A DNA stretch of 64,000 nucleotides from Nitrospira sp. Lineage in GTDB: Bacteria > Nitrospirota > Nitrospiria > Nitrospirales > Nitrospiraceae. How positions within the stretch are numbered: the first letter of the stretch is position 1; every line of letters starts with the position of its first letter. The translations under genes were made by a program, and so were the position numbers. Of the stretch, positions 1 to 8,480 are shown piece after piece. The stretch is from the NCBI GenBank assembly GCA_016788885.1, contig JAEURX010000055.1, positions 40,313-104,312 on the forward strand, read 5' to 3'. The notes under the pieces were generated by a model. The model did not search any database and was not told the origin of the DNA. It saw nothing but the letters and a program-made list of their open reading frames with translations.

Positions 1-264
1 AAGCCGACCCCTCACCAGGGTCACGGCAAGCGAAATTGTGTGAAGGTCCTCGAACGCCTCTCAGCCTACCTGGACAACGAATTGTCGAGCGATGTGTGTT
101 CGGAGATTCGCATGCACCTCGGCGATTGCCCGAATTGTGAGGTGTTTCTCGACTCCCTACGCCAAACGGTCCGCCTGTGTCAGCATCGCCCTGCCCCGCC
201 GCTCTCCGAAAAAGATCGTACCGCCCTGCGGCGACAGATTTTAAAAGCTACCGAAGCGGTGTAG
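1..264 (+). CDS. zinc-finger (zf-HC2) anti-sigma factor, 5' end outside window
   Basis: The frame is open from the window edge to the TAG at 262-264. The visible product has the zf-HC2 pattern of anti-sigma factors: a cysteine (codon 37-39), a YLDNEL segment, then H-x3-C-x2-C (HLGDCPNC). Proteins of this type bind and inhibit an ECF sigma factor, usually encoded immediately upstream, which here would lie outside the window. A GTG at 40 could serve as a start, but it would exclude the first zinc-ligand cysteine at 37-39, so I infer the real start lies before base 1 and the gene is cut by the window edge. No transmembrane segment follows, so this is a short cytoplasmic form. Confidence 0.75.
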   Translation, partial: KPTPHQGHGKRNCVKVLERLSAYLDNELSSDVCSEIRMHLGDCPNCEVFLDSLRQTVRLCQHRPAPPLSEKDRTALRRQILKATEAV

Positions 265-372
265 CCGGTCGTGATGGCGGCGCTCCACAGCCCGACGAAG
301 CCTGCGTCGCCGTGCGCTGACTGTTACACAACCGCCGATTTACCCGCGCACCCCACCACCAGATCTCGTCGC

Positions 373-756
373 ATGAGGCTGTCCGACCGCCTCTTCCTCG
401 TGCTGCTGCTCTGCGGGAGTGGAAGCGGGGTGCTGCTGGCTCAACCATCGGGCACGCTTGATCGCGGCCACACCGTCTACCGTGAACATTGTGTGGAGTG
501 CCACGGGGAAGGCGGGAAGGGCGACGGCCCTAAGGCCCCGTTTCTCTCGCCGCGCCCGGGGAATCTCGTGTCGGCAGCCACCTCCGCCAAAACCGATAAG
601 GAACTGCTGCGCACGATCGCGCAAGGCAAGCCCCGCACCGCCATGCCCGCCTGGCAGGACCGATTAGCGGCGGAAGATCAAGAGGCCGCGCTCCAGTATA
701 TTCGCTCATTGGTGCGGTTCAGCCGATCCCCGGCCCCCTCGTCCCCATCCCCCTGA
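373..756 (+). CDS. mono-haem cytochrome c, exported
   Basis: A 127-residue exported class I cytochrome c. It has a signal peptide (MRLSDR followed by a leucine-rich core ending near LLAQ), a single haem-binding CVECH motif and a distal methionine in TAMPAW, the usual His/Met axial pair. It probably carries electrons in the periplasm; its partner is not identifiable. The frame is open further upstream (an ATG-like start near 271), but the ATG at 373 directly precedes the signal peptide and is preferred. It lies about 110 bases after the anti-sigma factor gene on the same strand and may be co-transcribed. The C-terminus is a short proline/serine tail. Confidence 0.85.
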   Translation: MRLSDRLFLVLLLCGSGSGVLLAQPSGTLDRGHTVYREHCVECHGEGGKGDGPKAPFLSPRPGNLVSAATSAKTDKELLRTIAQGKPRTAMPAWQDRLAAEDQEAALQYIRSLVRFSRSPAPSSPSP

Positions 757-846
757 AGCGGGACTCTTTACGTCCACGCCCCTTTCGTCTGAAAAGAGCC
801 CCGTGATAGAGTGACCTTCTTTTTATCCTCACGGGAGGTCGTTCGC

Positions 847-2562
847 ATGATTCGCGGGAACCTGTTCCATCGACGACAGATGACTACTCTTGCAACCCTC
901 GCACTCACGCTCGTGGCCTGGGCCGGATCAGCCGAATCGGCACCCACAGCCGGCGCGAAGGGACATGCCAAGGCTGGCGCCGTCAAAACGACACCGGCCA
1001 TACAAACTGCGATCCGGTATGCTGAAGCCCTTTCACAGGGCGATCGCGTCACGGCGGGACAACTGGACTTCGCCTGCCAGTACCGTTTCGTCACCGCGCT
1101 TCAGGGGAAGGCGAAACAATTCGCCCCCTCCGGAGACGCCTTCTACGATGCCTGTTGGCAAACCCTGACCGACGCGTATGCACCCATGCTGAAACGGTCG
1201 GACATCGCCATGGATATCCTGTGGCCAAGCGCCGGCCCGCTGGTCTTTTTCGGCGATGATCTTCCAAGAGCCCCCGCCTCCACCTTCGTCGCGGACGTGG
1301 TGGGGATTTCGCCTCCCGGCAGCGGCCTCCATGTCACGGCCCTGGGTAGCCGCACCATTCCGTCCGGTTCGTTCAAACTGACGCGAGCCGGAAAGGTGCT
1401 GGCGGCCCCGACAACCTTGGTGCAGCTTGCGATTCAATATCAGGACCCCCTCACCTCGCCTGTGAGCTATGCCGCGGGCAATGTGAAATGGACCAATACG
1501 ATCAAGCGCCCTCGACGGGCGCTCAAATCCATGACCACCCAATGGGTCGTCTTCACCGGATTGAAGCAACACGGATTCCCCGGCGATACCGCGGTCTTCA
1601 ACCTGCCGGTTGCCTCCCAACCGGAAGCACCGGGCATGGTCGCGGATAAAATTCCGTTCACCACCGAGGTGAGCCGGGTGTTGCCGGAATCCCTGTCCTG
1701 GTGGGGACCGAACGATCAGCCTGGGGTTCTGACCGCCGCGGCCGCACGCGCAGCCATTTTCCCTGACCTCCGGGATCGGGTCGCCTTGCTCAATCGCGTG
1801 CTGATCATCGATCCTCAGCAGCCGGACGCCCTTACGGTCCTGACTCGTCATCTCTACAGTGCACTCCTGTTTGAGGCTCGAAGCGCGCACCAGGTGCCGA
1901 CGAAAGATCCGGCACTGGGCATCGTCGTCGACGAGTTTTATTGGAACATCTATGCGCAAGGTCTCCGGATGGACCTCTCGAATGGGATGGAGATGGGCGG
2001 CCTCAGTCAACCGACGCCGGCCGACCTCTTGTACCGCCTGATACCGGCGCTCCAAACCCTGGCCACCATCCGGCCGGAGCAACTCGACAACCGGTTCCGG
2101 CTCGGAGTTGCCTATCGATGGAACAACGACCAGATTCCCATGGTTGAAACCTTCGAAGCTCTGGTCAAAGACATTCCCGACAGCCGCAGAACGCCCAAAG
2201 CCGAGGCCTTGCTCCAGCTCGCCTGGTCTCGCATCAACAAGGTGTCTTGGAATCGTATCCTGCATGACCCGGAAACCCCGCGAGCCTACGCCAACGCCGA
2301 AGCCTCTTTGGCGCAAGCCGAGCTTCCCCTGGATAAATTCCTGGCCGAATATGCCATGGCCTACACCATGATCTTTCTGCCGAACTACGGGGACAAGGAG
2401 AAGATGCTCCACCACCTCACCGAAGCCAAACGATGGTTCGATGAAGTCCCCGGCAAATCGGATGCCGTATGGCGCTACTTCCTTCACACCGGACTGTTGA
2501 AAGCGGTGCTTGACGCCGATCCGCTGTTCGCCCCCATCCTGGCCACCGCTCCCCAGTCCTAA
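847..2562 (+). CDS. exported hypothetical protein, TPR-like C-terminal half
   Basis: A 571-residue protein with a signal peptide (hydrophobic core TTLATLALTLVAWAG, cleavage near AESA). I do not recognise a named family. The C-terminal half is helical, with alanine/leucine spacing like tetratricopeptide-type repeats (around the PDALTVLTRHLYSALLFEA and RRTPKAEALLQLAWSR segments), and the N-terminal half looks like beta-rich exported domains. An in-frame GTG at 811 exists, but the ATG at 847 is preceded by a GGGAGG ribosome site at about 833, so I use 847. A strong hairpin just after the stop suggests a single-gene transcript end. A periplasmic or surface scaffold role is only a guess. Confidence 0.75.
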   Translation: MIRGNLFHRRQMTTLATLALTLVAWAGSAESAPTAGAKGHAKAGAVKTTPAIQTAIRYAEALSQGDRVTAGQLDFACQYRFVTALQGKAKQFAPSGDAFYDACWQTLTDAYAPMLKRSDIAMDILWPSAGPLVFFGDDLPRAPASTFVADVVGISPPGSGLHVTALGSRTIPSGSFKLTRAGKVLAAPTTLVQLAIQYQDPLTSPVSYAAGNVKWTNTIKRPRRALKSMTTQWVVFTGLKQHGFPGDTAVFNLPVASQPEAPGMVADKIPFTTEVSRVLPESLSWWGPNDQPGVLTAAAARAAIFPDLRDRVALLNRVLIIDPQQPDALTVLTRHLYSALLFEARSAHQVPTKDPALGIVVDEFYWNIYAQGLRMDLSNGMEMGGLSQPTPADLLYRLIPALQTLATIRPEQLDNRFRLGVAYRWNNDQIPMVETFEALVKDIPDSRRTPKAEALLQLAWSRINKVSWNRILHDPETPRAYANAEASLAQAELPLDKFLAEYAMAYTMIFLPNYGDKEKMLHHLTEAKRWFDEVPGKSDAVWRYFLHTGLLKAVLDADPLFAPILATAPQS

Positions 2563-2576
2563 CCGATCGACCCAGG

Positions 2577-2606
2577 ACCGACAGAGGCGGACCAGCCTCT
2601 GTCGGT
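2577..2606 (+). terminator. 12-bp perfect hairpin after the 847-2562 gene
   Basis: A 12-base stem (arms at 2577-2588 and 2595-2606) with a 6-base loop begins 15 bases after the stop codon. No long T-tract follows, so rho-independent termination is likely but not certain; it could also protect the mRNA 3' end. Confidence 0.6.
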
Positions 2607-2713
2607 CTGTCGGCGAAGCCCGCGAGCACATTCCTTCCACCCATCCCTTCCCGCCTTGTCAACCATAGATGCCTGTGGTAACGATGTCGCCGAGGCAGAG
2701 AGCAGGAGGGACG

Positions 2714-3139
2714 ATGCCACACCCACGACCAAGCCGATACACACACCACTTCGCCACGCTCCTCATGCTCCTCGCCTGTTCGCTTCATCTCGCCGGCTGC
2801 TCGATATTCGGTGGAACATCACAACCGTTGATCGTCAATTCAGAGCCGCCGGGCGCTGACGTCTTGATCAACGGCACCCTCGCCGGCACCACCCCATTGC
2901 AACAGCAGGTGCCCCGAAGAGGAGACCTCACCGTGGAGGTCCACAAAACCGGCTACACGCCGCAGACCCGCGTGACCGGCCGAAAACTCAGCAGTGTCGG
3001 CATCGTCGATGTCATCGGAGGAGCATTCTTCCTGCTGCCGCTGCTCGGCCTCATCGCGCCCGGCGCCTGGGAGCAGGACCCGTCGACGATCGGCATCACT
3101 CTCGAACCGGACAAGCCACACCCTGCAACCACACCCTAA
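2714..3139 (+). CDS. PEGA-domain lipoprotein
   Basis: A 141-residue lipoprotein with a PEGA domain. The signal sequence ends in the lipobox LAGC, after which the mature protein continues SIFGG. The PEGA motif is plain: SEPPGADVLINGTLAGTTP, followed by a VEVHKTGY strand. PEGA domains are short beta modules found in surface and envelope proteins. A hydrophobic, glycine/leucine-rich stretch around FFLLPLLGLIAPGAWEQD resembles that of many PEGA lipoproteins annotated only as hypothetical. The start at 2714 follows AGGAGGG at about 2703; an earlier in-frame ATG at 2669 would put extra residues before the signal peptide. Envelope location is well supported; specific function unknown. Confidence 0.8.
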   Translation: MPHPRPSRYTHHFATLLMLLACSLHLAGCSIFGGTSQPLIVNSEPPGADVLINGTLAGTTPLQQQVPRRGDLTVEVHKTGYTPQTRVTGRKLSSVGIVDVIGGAFFLLPLLGLIAPGAWEQDPSTIGITLEPDKPHPATTP

Positions 3140-3191
3140 CCGACCTGTCCATGATGCCCCGGCCATGAACGGATCAGAAGGAGTACAGAGA

Positions 3192-4241
3192 ATGATCGAC
3201 GTACAGGGCTATGCCGCCCGCACCGCAAAATCCCGACTCGCCCCGTTTACTTTTTCGCGCCGCGCTGTGGGCCGGCACGACGTGCTGATCGGAATCCAGT
3301 ACTGCGGTATTTGCCATTCAGACGTGCATCAAGCGCGGGATGAATGGGGCGGCTCGAGCTTCCCCATAGTGCCTGGACATGAAATTGTCGGCATCGTCGA
3401 ACAGGTCGGCGCCTCAGTGAAGCAATTCAAGGTCGGCCAACTGGTCGGCGTCGGATGCTTCGTCGATTCCTGCCGGACCTGCCCGCAATGCAAGAAGGGC
3501 CAGGAGCAATACTGCGAGGGCCATCTCAGTTTCACTTACAACGGGACGGAGCGGGACGGGGTCACTCAGACCTATGGCGGCTACTCCACGAAGGTCGTGG
3601 TCGATCAGCGGTATGTCCTTCGCATCCCCAAGCAATTACGTCCCGAAGAAGCCGCGCCACTGCTGTGCGCAGGCATCACCACGTACTCTCCCTTGCGCCA
3701 TTGGGGGGTGGGAAAGAAACATCGACTGGCGGTGGTCGGCCTGGGGGGACTTGGCCATATGGCCGTCAAAATCGGAGCGGCCTTAGGAGCTCACGTCACC
3801 GTGCTGAGCCATTCCGACAAAAAACGGCGCGATGCGAAACGATTGGGCGCCAAAGACTTCTTCAAGACATCCGATCCCAAAACATTCACGACGCTGGCCA
3901 AACAATTCGACTTCATTCTGGACACCGTTTCAGCGCCCCATGACTTGGATGCGCAATTGGAATTACTCAAGACCGACGGCACGATGATTCTCGTCGGCGT
4001 GCCGGACAAGCCGGCGCAATTGGGGGCCTTTCCATTGATCATGCAGCGGCGGAGATTGGTCGGCTCGTTGATCGGAGGGATTCAGGAAACGCAGGAGATG
4101 TTGGATTTCTGTGCGAAGCACACCTGCGGAGCCGACGTGGAGGTCATCCCGATACAACAGGTGAATGAGGCCTATGACCGACTGGTTCGAGGCGACGTCC
4201 GCTATCGGTTCGTCATCGACATGAGTTCATTGCGACAATAG
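3192..4241 (+). CDS. zinc-dependent NADP(H) alcohol/aldehyde dehydrogenase, YahK type
   Basis: A 349-residue medium-chain dehydrogenase of the cinnamyl-alcohol/YahK group, which reduces a broad range of aldehydes with NADPH. Catalytic zinc ligands are visible in CGICHSDVH (Cys) and GHE of the VPGHEIVGIVE segment; the structural zinc lobe has the CRTCPQCKKGQEQYC four-cysteine pattern. The Rossmann motif is GLGGLGHMAVKIGAALG, and the following beta-strand ends in SHSDKK, where the serine pair is typical of NADP preference. Length matches the family. The ATG at 3192 follows AGAAGGAG and fits the family N-terminus; the frame is open upstream but that part is not conserved. Substrate in this organism is unknown. 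Confidence 0.9.
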   Translation: MIDVQGYAARTAKSRLAPFTFSRRAVGRHDVLIGIQYCGICHSDVHQARDEWGGSSFPIVPGHEIVGIVEQVGASVKQFKVGQLVGVGCFVDSCRTCPQCKKGQEQYCEGHLSFTYNGTERDGVTQTYGGYSTKVVVDQRYVLRIPKQLRPEEAAPLLCAGITTYSPLRHWGVGKKHRLAVVGLGGLGHMAVKIGAALGAHVTVLSHSDKKRRDAKRLGAKDFFKTSDPKTFTTLAKQFDFILDTVSAPHDLDAQLELLKTDGTMILVGVPDKPAQLGAFPLIMQRRRLVGSLIGGIQETQEMLDFCAKHTCGADVEVIPIQQVNEAYDRLVRGDVRYRFVIDMSSLRQ

Positions 4242-4410
4242 CCGCGAGGCCCGTTACAGTGGCAGGACGTTCGATCCTCGCTCCGCATCCCTGATCCAGC
4301 CTGCGATCGTAACACGTCGACAGACTCATGGCCCTACGCAAGCCGATGAAGTTCCCCGCTCGGTGGCGAACCACGCGTATATCCTGTCAGGAATCACACG
4401 AACCGGAAGG

Positions 4411-4434
4411 CCGGGCGGCCACAGGGCCGCCCGG
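4411..4434 (-). terminator. nirK terminator hairpin
   Basis: A perfect 10-base G+C-rich stem (4411-4420 with 4425-4434) and 4-base loop lies 12 bases beyond the nirK stop on the minus strand. The downstream minus-strand sequence is moderately T-rich. It may also work for the convergent dehydrogenase gene ending at 4241. Confidence 0.6.
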
Positions 4435-4445
4435 AGTCGAAACGA

Positions 4446-5411
4446 TTACTTGGCAGGAGCCACCAACGGCATGAGCGGCAACTGCCTCGCATCCTTGTCC
4501 ACCTTCAACAGTGCAATGGCACCACGGAGAGCGTCGGTCAAGGAGTGGGTGACGATCGGATACACCCCGTCGTTGTTATCCAACACCATATCGAGAATGG
4601 CAGCTCCCGCCGGCGGAATCAGTTGCGTCTGCACGCCACGCGTGTGATTGGCCGGATTTCCGCTTTCCCACACATCATCCCAAATTTCGGCAATCGGATG
4701 GACCGCCGACACGTTGTTCGGTCCGGCGTTCACGAAATAAAACCGGACCCGTTCACCCGGTTTGGCATCCAGAAAATCGCCTCCTGCCTTGCTGTGCACG
4801 GGGTCATACCGGAAGACGGCTCCGTTGAAGACGACGTGCTGATATTTCCGGTCGAACATCCCGTCGACATCGTCGGGCTCTTTGAACAGTTCGCTCTGCA
4901 CGAGTACATATTCGCGATCCGCCTTGGGCATGGCCTTGGGATCTTTCGGATCAACGATGATCGCCCCCATCATGCCACGCGCGATGTGCTGGATCATCGG
5001 AGACGCGCCGCAGTGATACGCAAATACGCCGGGCCACTTGGCCTTGAAACGATACTGCAGCGACTCGCCCGGCCGCACTTCTTTGTAGTGTTCCAAGAAA
5101 TTGGTTTCCGCGGCGTGAAAATCCATCGAGTGGGGCCGACCGTTGGTTTCGGGATTCGTGAGCGAAAACACGACTTCATCGCCTTCCTGCACACGAATCA
5201 CCGGACCGGGAAATTGCCCGTTGAAGGTCCAGGCATCGTATGTATGTCCTTCGCCGTCGATGACGAGCTTCGTTTCCACGGCGGTCATGGAGACTTCGAC
5301 GACTTTCGCGAACGCGGATTCGACCGGTTGCATGGCGAGGCCCGATAGCGCGGCCAGGCCCAGAACCGTGCGGATCACCGATTGACGAAAGCGGGTAGTG
5401 CGTACTGTCAT
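4446..5411 (-). CDS. nirK: copper-containing nitrite reductase (NirK)
   Basis: A 321-residue periplasmic two-cupredoxin enzyme that reduces nitrite to nitric oxide. A signal peptide ends near residue 35 (AFA). Type-1 copper ligands are H94, C134, H142 and M147 (in the C-G-A-S-P-M ... GMMG segment); type-2 ligands are H99, H133 and H289. The catalytic aspartate is D97 (HSMDFH) and the catalytic histidine is H238, with isoleucine two positions on (VHPI), as in well-studied NirK. This is the short form with no fused cytochrome domain. The ATG at 5411 follows AGGAGG about 12 bases upstream. No nitric-oxide reductase or dedicated regulator gene adjoins it. NirK is common in nitrite-oxidising Nitrospira, where its role is debated. 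Confidence 0.93.
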   Translation of the reverse strand: MTVRTTRFRQSVIRTVLGLAALSGLAMQPVESAFAKVVEVSMTAVETKLVIDGEGHTYDAWTFNGQFPGPVIRVQEGDEVVFSLTNPETNGRPHSMDFHAAETNFLEHYKEVRPGESLQYRFKAKWPGVFAYHCGASPMIQHIARGMMGAIIVDPKDPKAMPKADREYVLVQSELFKEPDDVDGMFDRKYQHVVFNGAVFRYDPVHSKAGGDFLDAKPGERVRFYFVNAGPNNVSAVHPIAEIWDDVWESGNPANHTRGVQTQLIPPAGAAILDMVLDNNDGVYPIVTHSLTDALRGAIALLKVDKDARQLPLMPLVAPAK

Positions 5412-5570
5412 AATGCTGCGGCTCCTCCTGTAAAAGTTATTGATATTGGTTCATACAGAACCGGGTGGAGGATACCGCACCTACCCACACATCCAGTATG
5501 ACGTTTATCATGTTTTCAACACGTCATCCGAACATGCGGTTGCTTCGCCATCAATACCTTGCGCCGGGCA

Positions 5571-6935
5571 CTACCGATTCTCGGCCAGCTCCGAAAAATA
5601 GTGGGCGAAGGCCTTCATGCCGCCGGAGGCCTGGCCCCAATCGAAATATTCGTTCGGCGCGTGATAGCCGTGTTCCGGCAGGCTCAGGCCCATGAAGAGG
5701 ATCGGAACCTTCCAGGCCTTTTGCATCGTGACCACCGCGCCGATCGAGCCGCCTTCGCGGATAAACGCCGGCTCCTTGCCGAACCCTGCCTGGACTGCAC
5801 GCTTCACGGCCTCGACATACGGTCCGTCGAAGACCCCGCGAAACGGATGTAACATGCCTTCCCGTTCCACTTTCACGGCGGGATTCAACTTGGCCACGTA
5901 TTTCTTCAACAACGTGAAGACCTTCTCAGGGGTTTGACTGGGGACCAGCCGCATGCTGATCTTGAGTTCTCCATGGCCGGGCACAACGGTCTTGACGCCA
6001 GGGCCATGATAGCCCCCGGTCAGCCCATGCACTTCGAACGTCGGCGCGGCCCAAATCCGCCGCATGACCTCGGCGGGATTCTCCGTCCGCAACGTCTTGA
6101 ACCCATAGGCCTGCTTGAATGTGCGCACTTGAAAGCCCGACTTGAGGAAACTCGCGATTTCCGCTTTCGTCGGCGGGATGACCTCATCGTAGAAGCCGGG
6201 AATCTTCACCTTGCCGGTTTTGGCATCGACGCAGGCATGGGCAATGTCCATCAGCTCGACGAGTGGATTGCGAGCCGCCCCTCCGGTCACACCGGAATGG
6301 GCGTCCTTGGTTCCGGTTCGAAGGACGAGCCGCGCGCCGAGCAATCCCCGCAACCCGTATGGCATGGCCGGCTGATTCTTTGAGAGCCAGATCGTATCCG
6401 AAATAACCACGGAGTCCGGGCGAGGGATCACGGTCTTGTTCTTGATGGCTGCCGCAAAATTGGGGCTTCCGTTTTCTTCTTCCAGTTCCCAGAGAAAGCG
6501 CACATTGATCGGCACGCCCTGCTCGATCGCATATCGCGCGCCGAACAAGGCCGCCAGGGCCGGCCCCTTATCGTCTGTCGCTCCTCGACCCCGGTAGATG
6601 CCGTTGTCATTCTGAAAGGCAAATGGAGCCTGCTTCCATTCAGGCTCCTGGGCCGGCTGGACATCCATGTGATTGTAGACCGTGACGGTGGGATATGCGG
6701 GGTCGATCGTCCATCCGCCCGACACGACCGGATACCCCGGGGTCTCGACGATGTGCGCCTCTGCGCCCGCATCCCGAAGATATTGTGCAGCGAGCTCGGC
6801 CATGCGGTGCACATCCGGCGCATGCCGGGGGTCCATGCTGATGGAGGGAATTTCCACCGCCTGCCCAAGCATTTCTTCATAGCGCGGACGCATGTCGTTG
6901 ATGTAGGTCTCCAGCTGCCGTTGCCCATCGCTCAT
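5571..6935 (-). CDS. M20 family zinc peptidase (dipeptidase)
   Basis: A 454-residue cytoplasmic metallopeptidase of the M20/ArgE-DapE-carnosinase type. Metal-binding and catalytic motifs appear in order: HMDVQPA (His-x-Asp), the bridging aspartate in GRGATDDKGP, the Glu-Glu pair in ELEEENGS, an aspartate in VVISDT, and a late histidine in SLPEHGYH. A dimerisation domain lies between about residues 210 and 330. The best start is the ATG at 6935, preceded by GGGAGG; an in-frame start at 6977 lacks such a site. Substrate is probably a dipeptide or N-acyl amino acid, but cannot be fixed. It stands alone, divergent from the gene at 7025. Confidence 0.88.
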   Translation of the reverse strand: MSDGQRQLETYINDMRPRYEEMLGQAVEIPSISMDPRHAPDVHRMAELAAQYLRDAGAEAHIVETPGYPVVSGGWTIDPAYPTVTVYNHMDVQPAQEPEWKQAPFAFQNDNGIYRGRGATDDKGPALAALFGARYAIEQGVPINVRFLWELEEENGSPNFAAAIKNKTVIPRPDSVVISDTIWLSKNQPAMPYGLRGLLGARLVLRTGTKDAHSGVTGGAARNPLVELMDIAHACVDAKTGKVKIPGFYDEVIPPTKAEIASFLKSGFQVRTFKQAYGFKTLRTENPAEVMRRIWAAPTFEVHGLTGGYHGPGVKTVVPGHGELKISMRLVPSQTPEKVFTLLKKYVAKLNPAVKVEREGMLHPFRGVFDGPYVEAVKRAVQAGFGKEPAFIREGGSIGAVVTMQKAWKVPILFMGLSLPEHGYHAPNEYFDWGQASGGMKAFAHYFSELAENR

Positions 6936-7024
6936 CGGTTCACCTCCCTTATGGTCGAGGCGATTATATCGACTCACAAAACGAAAGCCTATGAGGGGCG
7001 ATCATCAACGCAAACAATGGTAGA

Positions 7025-7513
7025 ATGCCCGTCATGCACGACCTCCTTCCCTACAGCGCGCGACACCTCAGGGCTACGCTGTTCGCTTGGAGCACCCTCT
7101 TCACCCTGGTGTCTCTCAGTCCGGGCCTGGCGCAAGAGGACCTCACCGTGCAGGAAGTGCTGGCTGATCCCGCACTGTTCCATTTACGGCAGGTCACGCT
7201 CAAGGGAACCGTGCGCCAGGTCCAACCGCTCGATCCTTACGAAATTCCGGCCGGATCGACCTGTTACGGGGGCTACCTGTTCAACCTGGAGGATGACACC
7301 GCCACGCTGTCCGTCGCCGTCCCAGGGCTGTGCGGAGTACCGATGGTGAAAGATCCGGATGTGGAGGATGGCGCGCGCGTGGTTGTCGAGGCCACAATCC
7401 AAGCCCCTAGCCACGGAGGCTACGCGCTCAGCTTCAAAGGATCAAAGATCGCCATGGATCAAGAGGGAGTCGTGCAGGCGATCGCGAACCGGATCACCCC
7501 CCTGGTGGAATAG
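7025..7513 (+). CDS. exported OB-fold-like protein
   Basis: A 162-residue exported protein. A signal peptide (hydrophobic segment ending SPGLAQ) precedes a mature domain starting VQEVLADPALFHLRQ and a beta-rich KGTVRQV strand, the pattern of small periplasmic OB-fold domains. Two cysteines (STCYGG, PGLCGV) could form a disulfide or metal site. I do not know its function. An alternative start is the ATG at 7034. Its stop is only three bases before the next start, so it is co-transcribed with the dehydrogenase gene that follows, and the signal peptide separates the two products into different compartments. Confidence 0.7.
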   Translation: MPVMHDLLPYSARHLRATLFAWSTLFTLVSLSPGLAQEDLTVQEVLADPALFHLRQVTLKGTVRQVQPLDPYEIPAGSTCYGGYLFNLEDDTATLSVAVPGLCGVPMVKDPDVEDGARVVVEATIQAPSHGGYALSFKGSKIAMDQEGVVQAIANRITPLVE

Positions 7514-7516
7514 ACC

Positions 7517-8467
7517 ATGTCCTCTCCTCCCCACGTACAGCCTCTCCGCCTGACGACTCCGTCCGCCACCCGCATCGGGTGGATCGGCACCGGCGTCATG
7601 GGCTGGCCCATGTGCCAACACCTGCTACAGGCCGGTTATCGCGTAACGCTGTTCACGCGCACTCGCACCAAAGCCGTGCCGATCCTGACCAAGGGCGCCA
7701 CCTGGGCCGACTCCCCTCACGCCGTGGCCCAGCGGACGGATGTGCTCTTCACGATGGTCGGCTTCCCCCAAGATGTGCGGGAAGTCTATTTCGGAAACGA
7801 TGGCGTGCTGGCGGGATTGCGACCCGGCATGATCGTGATCGATATGACCACGACGGAACCGTCCCTCGCCTGCGACATCGCGGAAGCGGCGCAAGCCCGT
7901 GAGGCCGACGCCCTCGATGCGCCGGTCTCCGGCGGGGACGTCGGCGCGCGCAACGCCACCCTCTCCATCATGATCGGGGGAGCGGCCCACGCCGTGCAGG
8001 CTGTCATGCCGCTGTTCGAGCGTCTGGGAAAAAAGATCGTCCACCAAGGCGGCCCCGGCGCAGGCCAACATACCAAGCTGTGCAACCAGATCGTCATCGC
8101 CGGCACCATGGTCGGAGTGTGTGAAAGCCTGCTCTACGGATATCGAGCCGAGCTCGATGTACCACGCATGTTGGAGTCGATTCGTGGCGGCGCCGCGGCA
8201 TGCTGGACGCTGGACAATCTCGCCCCTCGAATAGTAGACAGGAATTTCGATCCCGGGTTTTTCGTGGACCACTTCGTGAAAGACATGGGGATCGCGCTGG
8301 AGGAGGCCCGGCGCCGACAGCTCACCCTGCCCGGCCTCTCCCTCGCGCATCAGCTCTATCAGCGAGTGCAGGCACTCGGCCATGGCCGCTCCGGCACCCA
8401 CGCACTCATGCTGGCCTTGGAAGATCTGTCACGCAACACTATGTCCGCACCTTCTACCTCACGCTAA
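7517..8467 (+). CDS. 3-hydroxyisobutyrate / tartronate-semialdehyde reductase family dehydrogenase
   Basis: A 316-residue beta-hydroxyacid dehydrogenase. The N-terminal Rossmann motif is GWIGTGVMGWPM, the substrate-binding segment is DAPVSGGDVGA, and the catalytic lysine lies in HTKLCNQ. These features define the family that includes 3-hydroxyisobutyrate dehydrogenase, tartronate-semialdehyde reductase (GarR/GlxR) and succinic-semialdehyde/glyoxylate reductases. The organism-level role may be glyoxylate or semialdehyde detoxification. The ATG at 7517 starts three bases after the previous stop, indicating translational coupling. About 15 residues precede the Rossmann fold, slightly longer than usual. 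Confidence 0.85.
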   Translation: MSSPPHVQPLRLTTPSATRIGWIGTGVMGWPMCQHLLQAGYRVTLFTRTRTKAVPILTKGATWADSPHAVAQRTDVLFTMVGFPQDVREVYFGNDGVLAGLRPGMIVIDMTTTEPSLACDIAEAAQAREADALDAPVSGGDVGARNATLSIMIGGAAHAVQAVMPLFERLGKKIVHQGGPGAGQHTKLCNQIVIAGTMVGVCESLLYGYRAELDVPRMLESIRGGAAACWTLDNLAPRIVDRNFDPGFFVDHFVKDMGIALEEARRRQLTLPGLSLAHQLYQRVQALGHGRSGTHALMLALEDLSRNTMSAPSTSR

Positions 8468-8480
8468 CCGCAGGAGAGAC

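Noticed and set aside
1033..2640. A 535-codon minus-strand frame opposite the exported hypothetical protein
   Set aside because: It is the complement of a gene with a signal peptide and ribosome site, and its own product is basic and of low complexity, as is common for antisense frames in G+C-rich DNA.
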